From JAFTYR01 sp964571375 (GTDB lineage Bacteria > Pseudomonadota > Gammaproteobacteria > Burkholderiales > Burkholderiaceae_F): a stretch of DNA of 15,594 bases. The stretch's first letter is position 1, and every line of letters begins with the position of its first letter. The notes beneath the pieces are model-generated. The model was not told the DNA's origin. It saw only the letters and a program-made list of their open reading frames with translations, and did no database searches. Made by a program: the position numbers and the translations under genes. Below, one piece after another: positions 1 through 7,240 of this stretch. The DNA lies in NCBI GenBank assembly GCA_964571375.1, contig CAZNBL010000031.1, forward strand, positions 1-15,594, in the 5' to 3' direction.

Positions 1-22
1 TAGTCTCCGGGCTCTCCATTCG

Positions 23-56
23 AAACCCCGTTAATCCGACGATTAACGGGGTTTTT
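23..56 (+). terminator. Rho-independent terminator of an upstream gene outside the window
   Basis: A perfect 13-bp inverted repeat (arms 23-35 and 42-54) encloses a 6-base loop and runs into five T at 52-56. It would end a plus-strand transcript entering from the left. The A-rich left flank means it could also work weakly on the minus strand. The first 20 bases of the window do not reveal what gene precedes it. Confidence 0.85.
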
Positions 57-93
57 AGTTATCTGCAGAAAAAAAGCAGGCGGGCGAAACCCC

Positions 94-101
94 TGTATAC
101 T
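94..101 (+). promoter_or_regulatory. Possible -10 element for the yigZ-like gene
   Basis: TATACT at 96-101 closely resembles a sigma-70 -10 hexamer and lies about 40 bases before the ATG at 141, just after the upstream terminator, so a promoter is expected here. No convincing -35 hexamer is visible at the usual spacing. This is a weak, position-based call. Confidence 0.3.
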
Positions 102-140
102 TTTCTCTTATTTCAATCGCATTAACCGTATCTGACCGCT

Positions 141-767
141 ATGAAGGGCTATCTGATTCCGGATCTTCTTCCGGGCCAATTCCATCGTGATGAAGAATCG
201 ATCAAACGATCGAGATTTATTGTCAGCATCGCTCATACCCCTTCGGTCGAATCTGCCAAAGCTTTTGTCGATGCCATCAAGCAGGAGTTTCCGGACGCCA
301 CTCATAACTGTTGGGCGTATTCTGCAGGTATGCCCGGTTCCACCGCGCAGGTCGGCGCAAGCGACGACGGCGAACCCAAGGGTACGGCAGGCCGTCCGAT
401 GCTCACGATTCTCGAGCACTGCGAAGTCGGCGAACTCACCGCTGTCGTAACCCGCTACTTCGGCGGTACGCTGCTCGGCACCGGCGGTCTCGTGCATGCT
501 TATCAGGATTTGGTCAAGCTCGGTCTGTCCAAGCTTCCGACCAGAGAAAAGGTTCCGAGCGCGATTTATACGCTCGGAGTGGCTCACCAGCACTTCAACC
601 ACGTATTGAGTATTTTGGAAAGAGGCGGAGCCAGAATCCTGACCAAGGAATTTTCGTATAACGTCACGCTCTCAGTAGAGATTGCGGACGCGGATGCCGA
701 GAGGATTCTTAAATCCGTCGGTGAAGCCACCGGCGGCGAAGCCAATATCGAAAAGCAGGAAGCTTAA
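141..767 (+). CDS. yigZ: YigZ/IMPACT family protein
   Basis: A 208-residue protein of the YigZ/UPF0029 (IMPACT) family, of usual length. The diagnostic family motifs are present: ATHNCWAY at residues 53-60, SDDGEPKGTAG at 74-84, and VTRYFGGTLLGTGGL at 103-117. The C-terminal third fits the ferredoxin-fold domain typical of bacterial members. The eukaryotic relative IMPACT modulates Gcn2 signalling. The bacterial role is poorly defined, with nucleic-acid or ribosome-linked roles proposed, and nothing here sharpens it. There is no signal peptide, so it is cytoplasmic. No strong Shine-Dalgarno sequence precedes the ATG, but homology begins immediately after it. The gene is flanked by terminators on both sides, so it is most likely monocistronic and unrelated to the cellulose genes. 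Confidence 0.93.
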   Translation: MKGYLIPDLLPGQFHRDEESIKRSRFIVSIAHTPSVESAKAFVDAIKQEFPDATHNCWAYSAGMPGSTAQVGASDDGEPKGTAGRPMLTILEHCEVGELTAVVTRYFGGTLLGTGGLVHAYQDLVKLGLSKLPTREKVPSAIYTLGVAHQHFNHVLSILERGGARILTKEFSYNVTLSVEIADADAERILKSVGEATGGEANIEKQEA

Positions 768-776
768 TTAACGAAG

Positions 777-810
777 CAGGGGATTGTTTGCACAGTCCCC
801 TGTTTTTTTT
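777..810 (+). terminator. Rho-independent terminator after yigZ
   Basis: CAGGGGA (777-783) pairs with TCCCCTG (796-802) across a 12-base loop and is followed directly by eight T (803-810). It begins 10 bases after the yigZ stop codon. Confidence 0.9.
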
Positions 811-959
811 GTGTTCACTTTCTCCCGGATGCTCTTCCTGCAGGCTCTGCAAGGAATTTGCTCTTTGTGCAAAATCACTTCGCACATTGCGCTATGGCTT
901 CTGCGGGGTGCCGGGCATAGACTGTCTTTGCTCCTCACAATACTCCGAAGGAAAAGAAC

Positions 960-1751
960 ATGAAAACAACAAAGATTCTTTTAGCCGCTCTTGCCGGAGC
1001 TTTCGCGCTCGGCAATGCCTGCGCTCTGGAAAATACGGTTGCTCCGAAGGTCACGGAACTTAAGACCGCCGCTCCCAAGACAGGCCTTTATGTCGGAAAC
1101 TCCTTTTCATATTACAACTGCGGCGTGAACGGTTATGTGCGCGGCTTGGCTAAAGAAGCCAAGAAGGATTGGCTTGCACGCATGATCACGATTTCTTCGG
1201 GCCGCTTAAGCTACCACCCGGTTGCCGAATACATGGCCAAGCATCCGATGGACAACTATGACAAGAACACCCCGAAGTTCGATATCGTGTTCCTGCAGGG
1301 GCAGTCCGCAGAACCTTATGCCGCCAAGGGCGCCGCCAATTACAAGGAATTCTTTGCTCAGCACGTCAAGACCGTTCGTGATGCAGGAGCCGAACCCGTT
1401 GCCGTAATTACCTGGGCGCTGAAGGATAAGCCCGAACAGACCAAGATGCTGGCAGATGCCATCATCACAGAGGCCAATCAGCACGATGTGCTTGCCGTAC
1501 CGGTAGGTCTCGCATTTGCCGAAAGCCTGAAGAATCGACCGGACCTTATTTTGCACGACGACGATAAGCGCCATCCGAGCGCAGCGGGCTCTTATCTCTA
1601 CGGCGCCATGCTCTATTCCGTACTCTTTAAAGAATCTCCCGAAGGCAATGCCTTCCGAGGCGGCTGTGCCAAGCCCTTGTCCGATGCAGATGCTCTCTAT
1701 CTTCAGCAGACCGCATGGAAGGTAACGAAGGAGTTCTACGGCTGGAAGTAA
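960..1751 (+). CDS. Secreted SGNH-type hydrolase
   Basis: A 263-residue protein with a clear Sec signal peptide: KTTK n-region, hydrophobic core 6-18, and likely cleavage after ACA at residue 22. The mature part has SGNH/GDSL hydrolase signatures: GNSFS at 46-50 with candidate nucleophile Ser48, a Gln-rich block III (LQGQS at 112-116), and the C-terminal DxxH block with Asp202 and His205. This predicts a periplasmic or secreted esterase or deacetylase. The start is supported by an AAGGA ribosome site at 948-952, seven bases before ATG. The substrate cannot be read from sequence. It is convergent with the minus-strand block, separated by a shared terminator, and is not in the bcs operon. A role in removing acyl groups from a polysaccharide is possible but only an inference from proximity. 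Confidence 0.8.
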   Translation: MKTTKILLAALAGAFALGNACALENTVAPKVTELKTAAPKTGLYVGNSFSYYNCGVNGYVRGLAKEAKKDWLARMITISSGRLSYHPVAEYMAKHPMDNYDKNTPKFDIVFLQGQSAEPYAAKGAANYKEFFAQHVKTVRDAGAEPVAVITWALKDKPEQTKMLADAIITEANQHDVLAVPVGLAFAESLKNRPDLILHDDDKRHPSAAGSYLYGAMLYSVLFKESPEGNAFRGGCAKPLSDADALYLQQTAWKVTKEFYGWK

Positions 1752-1851
1752 GCCGATAAAGACTCGTTGAATCCGTCAATAAGATCTTCAATAAAGGAGT
1801 CTCTATCGATTACAAGCCGATCTGTATAGTTTTCCTTATGAAATCCTAGAA

Positions 1852-1892
1852 AGACAAAAGCCGCATCCCGTATACCGGTGCGGCTTTTGTCT
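1852..1892. terminator. Bidirectional terminator between convergent genes
   Basis: A perfect 14-bp inverted repeat (1852-1865 and 1879-1892) surrounds a 13-base loop. Because the arms contain AAAA on the left and TTTT on the right, each strand reads a GC stem (CCGCA/TGCGG) leading into a T run. It sits between the stop of the SGNH hydrolase gene (1751) and the stop of the unknown gene (1912), as expected for a terminator serving both. Confidence 0.88.
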
Positions 1893-1911
1893 TAGTTACT
1901 GAAAACGCGGA

Positions 1912-3672
1912 TTATGCTTCTTTTCGGTTCCAGGGGAGCCAGGCGTCGAAGTCGAAGTCGCGTGTAAGTTCGCGGATTTCCGTGAGTTCTGCACCGAAAT
2001 CCGGGCTCGTGCCGTTCCATTCGGGCTTGGATTTCTGAATGTGGGCGGCCAGTTCCTTGGCGTAGCTCTTTACGTAGGCGATCGGATCCCTGACGCCGTT
2101 TGCCTGCAGACTTGTAAGAAGAGACAGGACGTTGAAGAGCAGACCGGCAAGGTCCTTGTTTTCGATAAATTGAGGATGACTGCGGACGATCGCAAGCGGG
2201 CGGACCGAGGTTTCGAGACTGTCGGTATCGCTCGGAATCGACATATCGGTCATGAATTCGCGGAGCATTTCTCTCTGATTCATGTAGCAACAGCAGGCCT
2301 TGCCGATGAGATCCGACGCTTTGACGCTCACAAAGACGGTCTTACCCGGCTTGATGCGGTCTTGTGCAAGTTCGCTCATGAGGCTGTCGATATGATCCAT
2401 CAGTTCGCACTGCATGCGCTCGAACTTCACCTTATCGGTAACGGCTTCTGCCTTGGCCATACGGATCGTGCGGACCTTGGTCAGCGCATTGAGGACCGAG
2501 AGGCAGAGGACGTAGGGGTTGGATGCAAAGATTTCGCCCCGGATGTATTCGGCGCCGGCTTCCTGGTCTTCGAAACCGATCAGTGTCTTAAAGAACGAGC
2601 ATTCGCCGAGAGCGGCGAGCACTTCGCGGCGGAAGCGGAAGAGAGAGCTCTGCAGTTTGGCTTCGGGGTGACCGTTTGTGACCAATGTCCTGAAGGCACG
2701 GTTGCCGTCGGTGACGAGCGTCGAGAACTTAAAGTCGCGGGAAATAAACTTTTCGATGTCGGTGGCTCGGCCCGAGTAAACCGGGCAGTACAGACGAAAT
2801 GCCTTTTCAACACCTTTACCGGAGCTCAGCGTCAGAATATTGGCGTTGGTGACGGCGGTTTCCAGAAGTTCGGAATTGAGAATATCGGCTTCGAGCGCAA
2901 CGCCGGCCAGGCGGTTGACGAGCGGCGCAAAGAAGATGCGGTCGACGCTTGCGAGGTCGCGGCTTAAGTTGCCCCTTCCTTCCTCATAGTGGCAGCCGAT
3001 GCCCGGATAATAGCTGTCGGGCATCACGCCGATCGTCATCCAGGAGAGCATTTCGATAACGGTGTCGATATCGACTCTCGAGGTTTCCGGAGCGCGATAA
3101 AGGAACTTTTTGAGTGCAATTTCGTCGATATCGCCGGCTTCTTCGTCGAAACCGTCTTCATCTTTCTCAAGGAGTTCTTCGGGGATTTCAGCTTCGGCAA
3201 TCGCGGCGACGGCCTTATTGACTTCACCGGTCTTCGCGCAGTCAAGGACGATCGAATCAAAGAAATTCAGGATGCTCTGCAGACCCAGAGTCTCGTTATG
3301 CATCTCATAGACGCCTTCCTGATCTTCTCTGAGCGACTGCATCAGCTCCGCAAATCTCGCATCCGACACCGCGGGAATGCGCTTGGTCGGAAGATCGCCG
3401 AAGCAGTTGGTGATCAAAGAGAAATGAGAGGATTCGAGAGCTGTCTGAATTTCGCTTTCGGAGACGAGCGCACCGGTCATACTGCCGACACTGTGAAGGT
3501 CGTTGACGATAACCTGCTTGGCAAGCTCATAGCGAAGATTGCGGTACATGCTGTTCTTCGATTCCTGAGTATTGCCGATAAACCACTGGAAACGCGGTAA
3601 GAAATCCTGGATTTTTTTCTTATTGCTCTGTTGCTGAGGTTTGGTATTTTTCTTCTTTTTTCTGACAACCAT
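1912..3672 (-). CDS. Protein of unknown function, 586 residues
   Basis: I do not recognise the family. ATG at 3672 is the best start: GGAG (complement of 3679-3682) lies six bases upstream. The frame can be extended to a TTG at 3693, but that codon has no ribosome site. No signal peptide or membrane segment is evident, so it is probably cytoplasmic. The first 20 residues are highly basic and Gln-rich, with two lysine clusters, resembling a nucleic-acid-binding tail. An acidic stretch lies around residues 165-184, and a CCC triplet is at about 460-462. The rest looks mostly alpha-helical. The gene is separated from bcsG by a rho-independent terminator, so it is probably its own transcription unit and its link with cellulose is unproven. 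Codon and base use look like the neighbours, so it is a real gene. Confidence 0.85.
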   Translation of the reverse strand: MVVRKKKKNTKPQQQSNKKKIQDFLPRFQWFIGNTQESKNSMYRNLRYELAKQVIVNDLHSVGSMTGALVSESEIQTALESSHFSLITNCFGDLPTKRIPAVSDARFAELMQSLREDQEGVYEMHNETLGLQSILNFFDSIVLDCAKTGEVNKAVAAIAEAEIPEELLEKDEDGFDEEAGDIDEIALKKFLYRAPETSRVDIDTVIEMLSWMTIGVMPDSYYPGIGCHYEEGRGNLSRDLASVDRIFFAPLVNRLAGVALEADILNSELLETAVTNANILTLSSGKGVEKAFRLYCPVYSGRATDIEKFISRDFKFSTLVTDGNRAFRTLVTNGHPEAKLQSSLFRFRREVLAALGECSFFKTLIGFEDQEAGAEYIRGEIFASNPYVLCLSVLNALTKVRTIRMAKAEAVTDKVKFERMQCELMDHIDSLMSELAQDRIKPGKTVFVSVKASDLIGKACCCYMNQREMLREFMTDMSIPSDTDSLETSVRPLAIVRSHPQFIENKDLAGLLFNVLSLLTSLQANGVRDPIAYVKSYAKELAAHIQKSKPEWNGTSPDFGAELTEIRELTRDFDFDAWLPWNRKEA

Positions 3673-3725
3673 GGTTGACTCCGGAGGTATCAATTTCTTT
3701 TTAATGCAGAACCGATTATGCGCCG

Positions 3726-3761
3726 AAAAACAAAGCCCGCATACCGTGAAAGTATGCAGGC
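3726..3761 (-). terminator. Rho-independent terminator after bcsG
   Basis: Read on the minus strand, GCCTGCATAC (from 3761 to 3752) pairs with GTATGCGGGC (3744 to 3735), with one G-T wobble and a 7-base loop, and is followed by TTTGTTTTT (3734 to 3726). It starts about 30 bases after the bcsG stop codon and marks the end of the cellulose operon, before the unknown gene starting at 3672. Confidence 0.87.
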
Positions 3762-3792
3762 CGGCTGTGGTTTTGTGCTTCTGAAGAAGCCG

Positions 3793-5430
3793 TTACCTGG
3801 CGTAGGGGAGCCACTCGCCCTTGTTTAAGCGCACGAAGTGCTTGTCGCCGTATTTGAGTACCGCAGCGTTGGCGTTTTCGCTCACCGCATAAGTCTGCGG
3901 AAGGTTTTCCGTCACCGCCTTCACGGCGTTGTTGCCCGCTTCAGCAAAGACCTTGGCGTCGAGCGATCTCGAAATCAGTTCGCTCAGAGCAAGGTAGCTT
4001 ACCTCATCTGCAACGTGAACGGGCTTGAGCGCGTCCTTAGTACCGAAGTACTTCACCATCACAGGAATGCGGGTTAAATGCGGACTCGGAATGTCTCGCA
4101 GACGGGCCATCTGAATCTTGTCGCCGCGGACCGCCGCACCGTGTTCGGGAACTACCACGAGCATGACCTTGCGGCCGCTTGCTTCGATGTTGGTCATAAG
4201 GTCTCCGATCTGATCGAGAAGTACCTGAGCGCGGGGTTTGAAGTCAAGACTCTTGGAGGCGCCGGGCATACGGTTGCCGTCGTGCAGCGCAATAAGGTTC
4301 ATAAGAGCGGCCGAGCGCTGTTCGGGAGCGGCGTCCTTAACGGACTTCAGCCAGGCGTTGAATACGTCGGTGTCGTCGTAGATCGGCTCGTCGTCAAAGC
4401 CCATGTAGCGGACCTTGTAACCTTTCTGAGAAGAGAGCGGTGCGGCAAGACCCACGCGGCTCTGCAGGCTTTCGATATAGTTGTCGAATTTACCTGCATG
4501 GTCCATAAAGAGTTTCTGCTCGTAGCCCAGGGCATGCAGTCTGGTGAGCAGTTCGCACTCGGGGCGTCGTCCGTCGTAGAGTGCTGTATGTTCGGGCTGA
4601 CCGCAGGAAGCAGACAGCAGGCGCATGGTTGCCGGACCCGAGTAGGCGGTGGCGCTGTTGAATTTATCGAAATAAATATCGAACTGCTTTAAGACCGGAT
4701 GATTTGTGAGGCCGGAGACTTCGAGGTCGTCGGTTGCCAAAGAGCAGATATTGACGAGAAGAATATCGAACGGCGTCTTATCCGCAATCGAATTCGGAAA
4801 CTCGGTCTGACGGCTCTGTTCATGAGCGTAGAAGGTTTCGAGCCATTTGTTGATCGTGCCGGAATCTGCAGGCTGCTTTTGTACGGGGCCCTTGGCGTTG
4901 TTTTCGACAGCCGTATTTTGGGCGGTGACGACACCTTCGCAGACTGCGGGTGCGGTATTGCCCGTCAGAGACGGGATCAGCGGAGAGACAAAGAGCCAGG
5001 CAAGGTACAGCACGGTAAAGCCCGTGACACGGATCCAATCTTTGATAAAAAGGTAGGCGACAAGGATCAGGAAGCCGCATCCCACCATCTTGAGGTTGAC
5101 TGCTTCAACGGCTAACTGCGCGATGTAAAGGAGCGAGAAGTCGGCAACGTTGCCGGCGTTGGCCATAATACTTTCGACTGACGGCAGCCAGCTCTCGGAA
5201 TAGGCAAGCGCAAAACCCGCGGCAAGCGCAATCAGAGTGCGCAGCACTTTGAGCGTACGGTTTCGGATCGGCAGAACCACCCAGGCGAGCAGCAGGGCGT
5301 TATAGAAGAGGTTCAGATTCAGATACCCGAGAAAGGCGAGTGCGAACTTCGAGATGAAGTACACATTCCAAAGTCCCGCGCCCTTCCAGAGCGAAGCGAT
5401 ATCTGTTTTCTTTTCCTTAATAGCTTGCAT
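3793..5430 (-). CDS. bcsG: Cellulose phosphoethanolamine transferase BcsG
   Basis: A 545-residue inner-membrane protein matching BcsG (E. coli about 559). The N-terminal 150 residues contain several hydrophobic helices (about 24-54, 61-77, 96-128, 134-153), followed by a periplasmic alkaline-phosphatase-like domain. The residues known for E. coli BcsG are recognisable: Cys229 in NICS (zinc ligand, Cys243 in E. coli), Ser264 in AYSGPA (phosphoethanolamine acceptor, Ser278), and Glu429-His430 in PEH (Glu442-His443). The 35-residue Cys-Ser spacing is identical. It transfers phosphoethanolamine from phosphatidylethanolamine to glucose O6 of nascent cellulose. It is the last gene of the minus-strand operon, followed by a terminator. 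In E. coli bcsG is in a separate bcsEFG unit with BcsF and BcsE. Neither is seen here. Confidence 0.95.
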   Translation of the reverse strand: MQAIKEKKTDIASLWKGAGLWNVYFISKFALAFLGYLNLNLFYNALLLAWVVLPIRNRTLKVLRTLIALAAGFALAYSESWLPSVESIMANAGNVADFSLLYIAQLAVEAVNLKMVGCGFLILVAYLFIKDWIRVTGFTVLYLAWLFVSPLIPSLTGNTAPAVCEGVVTAQNTAVENNAKGPVQKQPADSGTINKWLETFYAHEQSRQTEFPNSIADKTPFDILLVNICSLATDDLEVSGLTNHPVLKQFDIYFDKFNSATAYSGPATMRLLSASCGQPEHTALYDGRRPECELLTRLHALGYEQKLFMDHAGKFDNYIESLQSRVGLAAPLSSQKGYKVRYMGFDDEPIYDDTDVFNAWLKSVKDAAPEQRSAALMNLIALHDGNRMPGASKSLDFKPRAQVLLDQIGDLMTNIEASGRKVMLVVVPEHGAAVRGDKIQMARLRDIPSPHLTRIPVMVKYFGTKDALKPVHVADEVSYLALSELISRSLDAKVFAEAGNNAVKAVTENLPQTYAVSENANAAVLKYGDKHFVRLNKGEWLPYAR

Positions 5431-5492
5431 GTCCGATCCGTCTGATTTTCCGTGCAGGATACCGCAAATCGGTATCGCGATGCATCGGAAAC

Positions 5493-5528
5493 ATCGGCGG
5501 ATTCCGAAGTTTTTTCGGATCCGCCGAT
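5493..5528. repeat. Strong hairpin between the cyclase gene and bcsG
   Basis: ATCGGCGGATTCCGAA (5493-5508) pairs with TTCGGATCCGCCGAT (5514-5528), with one bulged base and a 5-base loop. It lies in the 135-base gap between the diguanylate cyclase stop (5566) and bcsG start (5430). Neither side has a clean T run: the plus strand continues TGAAATTTTAAA and the minus strand GTTTCC. It is therefore a better candidate for an mRNA-stability or processing element, or a leaky terminator, than for a full operon end. Confidence 0.7.
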
Positions 5529-5565
5529 TGAAATTTTAAATAACCGAGCGCGTTAAGTCATCCGT

Positions 5566-7170
5566 TTACGGCTGAGGAATCGTCGGTTTGCCGTGTACCT
5601 GAACCTGACAGCGGCCGTTGTTCTTGGCGCGGTAAAGCGCTTCGTCAGCCTGTGCAATCAGGTTGGTGAGCGTCACCTTGCCTGCCTCATCCTCGGCAAT
5701 GCGTTTGCTGACGCCGCAGCTCACAGTGACGCGAAGCATCTTGCCTTCGGGGGTACGGATCGAAGTACCCGCGACCGTGTCGAGCACTCTCTGACCGATA
5801 TGGTAGGCGTCTTCTGCGTCCGCAATATAGTGCAGGATGACGCAGAATTCTTCGCCGCCCCAGCGGCAGACGGTGTCGCGTCGGTGCAGGTTGTTGCGGA
5901 TTACTCCCGCCACGGTCTGTAAGACCTTGTCGCCGAACAGGTGACCGAAGTTGTCGTTGATGTTCTTGAAGTGGTCGATATCGAACATCAGCACGGCGCA
6001 GCCCGGATAAAGTTTCGTATAGTTTTCGAGGAAGCGGCGGTTGCTGAGACCGGTGAGCTGATCTCTTTGATTTTCGTTGGAGAGAATCACGTTTCTCGAT
6101 ACCAGCTCTTCCTTTTCTCTTTGTTTTCTTCGGATGTCGTCGAAGAAGATCTTCATGATCTCGATAATCTGATGAATTTCATAGATGAACGAATGCGGCA
6201 TCTTCGAGGGCAGCGAATGGAAGCGTCGGAACGTGTTGCCGATACTTGCGAGCTGCATGAGCGGCATCAGAATCGAAGACATCGATACGAAAAGGAGCGA
6301 GGCGAGGAAGATAAAGAAGATACCCAGGAAAGCCACCATATACTTGCCCCACTTCATCCAGTCCTCAAGCTGACGGAACCTCGACGCAGTATCATCGATT
6401 TCGTATGAGGTCATGGCAGTTGTGAGCGCCACTTTTTGTTCCTGCACCTGTTCGGCCTTCTGCGTCATCTTGTGCGAACTGATATCGATACGGGTCAGGA
6501 GCGCTTCGATGCGGTATTTCGAGACATAAAGTTCGCGGCAAGGTTTTTCGGTATCCGCCGTCGGATTGACGGTGCAGAGCTCCTCGTGCGTTACGATGAA
6601 CTTCATCAGTCTTTCTTTGAGATTTCTGAAGCTCGCCGAAAAGTCATTGATGTCAAAAAGCGTGCGCGTCGCCTGAAGCTGAACGTCATCGTCGGGCATT
6701 GTGCCGGTTGCCATGTGAAGACGCGTACTGATCAGAAGTACTTTGCGCACTTCTTCAAAGAGCATATGACGATCTTCGTCATATTGGTTACGGTACCGCC
6801 AGAGCAGATGCACGTCTTCGGTGAGGCGGCGCAGGATCTGATAGATGTGGGGCGGCCGGTCGTAGAACGATTCGAGAAGAATCCCGATCGCGTCGACGTA
6901 AGCCACGCGGGCGCGTTCCTTGTCGTTCGAGTGCGACAGTTCATTGATGGCGCGGTCAAGCGCCTCCAGGTTTACAAACGTCGTCTGTGTCTGCACCATG
7001 GTCGGAACCATCTGCTCTTTGAACGACGTAGCAAAGTTACGGATATCGGAAATCGATTTCGAAAGCGGAATCGTGCTGATGCAGGCCATCAGGCAAAGCG
7101 GAATCAGGATCCACGTCAAAAACGTTTTCAAGCGGATACGGGGACGGCTGTCGGATTTACCGCGCATCAT
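5566..7170 (-). CDS. Membrane diguanylate cyclase with periplasmic helical sensor domain
   Basis: A 534-residue protein with TM1 about 15-34, a largely helical periplasmic domain about 35-275, TM2 about 276-298, a HAMP-like or coiled linker about 299-365, and a C-terminal GGDEF domain about 365-525. The catalytic signature is intact: FDIDHFK around Asp397 and GGEEF at 438-442, so it should make c-di-GMP from two GTP. The inhibitory I-site RxxD is altered: HRRD at 429-432 has His for the key Arg, so product inhibition may be lost. Cys199 and Cys211 lie in a periplasmic loop and could form a disulfide. The start is uncertain. The ATG at 7170 is preceded only by a G8 tract, whereas an ATG at 7228 has a textbook ribosome site but is out of frame by one base. 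The adjacent SBP gene suggests that its periplasmic domain senses a bound ligand. Confidence 0.93.
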   Translation of the reverse strand: MMRGKSDSRPRIRLKTFLTWILIPLCLMACISTIPLSKSISDIRNFATSFKEQMVPTMVQTQTTFVNLEALDRAINELSHSNDKERARVAYVDAIGILLESFYDRPPHIYQILRRLTEDVHLLWRYRNQYDEDRHMLFEEVRKVLLISTRLHMATGTMPDDDVQLQATRTLFDINDFSASFRNLKERLMKFIVTHEELCTVNPTADTEKPCRELYVSKYRIEALLTRIDISSHKMTQKAEQVQEQKVALTTAMTSYEIDDTASRFRQLEDWMKWGKYMVAFLGIFFIFLASLLFVSMSSILMPLMQLASIGNTFRRFHSLPSKMPHSFIYEIHQIIEIMKIFFDDIRRKQREKEELVSRNVILSNENQRDQLTGLSNRRFLENYTKLYPGCAVLMFDIDHFKNINDNFGHLFGDKVLQTVAGVIRNNLHRRDTVCRWGGEEFCVILHYIADAEDAYHIGQRVLDTVAGTSIRTPEGKMLRVTVSCGVSKRIAEDEAGKVTLTNLIAQADEALYRAKNNGRCQVQVHGKPTIPQP

Positions 7171-7228
7171 AAGCCCCCCCCGATGATTCCGGCCGGACCG
7201 GCTTTTTTAAGTTTTTTCTATCTGTCAT
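7157..7228 (-). promoter_or_regulatory. 23-codon leader ORF with G8 tract overlapping the cyclase start
   Basis: ATG at 7228 follows the SBP stop by 12 bases and has AAGGGAG (complement of 7234-7240) five bases upstream, a near-ideal ribosome site. It reads a basic 23-residue peptide, starting MTDRKNLKKPVRP, to TAA at 7159-7157, overlapping the first codons of the cyclase. A run of eight G (complement of 7174-7181) lies between the two ATGs. Losing one G would fuse this leader in frame to the cyclase. Either this is the true cyclase N-terminus broken by a homopolymer error, a slippage switch, or a coupling leader peptide. Confidence 0.55.
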
Positions 7229-7240
7229 TGCCGCTCCCTT

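Noticed and set aside
1..20. CCA near the left edge suggesting the 3' end of a tRNA before the terminator
   Set aside because: Placing CCA at 16-18 puts G rather than the invariant C at the first base of the 3' T-stem strand, and too little sequence is present to test the fold.
2041..2967. 308-codon open frame on the plus strand
   Set aside because: It lies entirely antisense to the 586-residue gene, has no ribosome site or known domain, and reads as low-complexity shadow sequence; similar shadows oppose the cyclase, EAL, BcsC and BcsB genes.
3673..3693. Upstream TTG start at 3693 for the unknown gene
   Set aside because: It would put the clear GGAG ribosome site inside the coding region; ATG 3672 is correctly spaced from that site.
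7192..7208. GCCG/CGGC hairpin followed by six T on the plus strand, as a terminator
   Set aside because: The stem is only 4 bp and no plus-strand gene ends there; on the minus strand, the direction of transcription, the T run becomes an A run before the stem.
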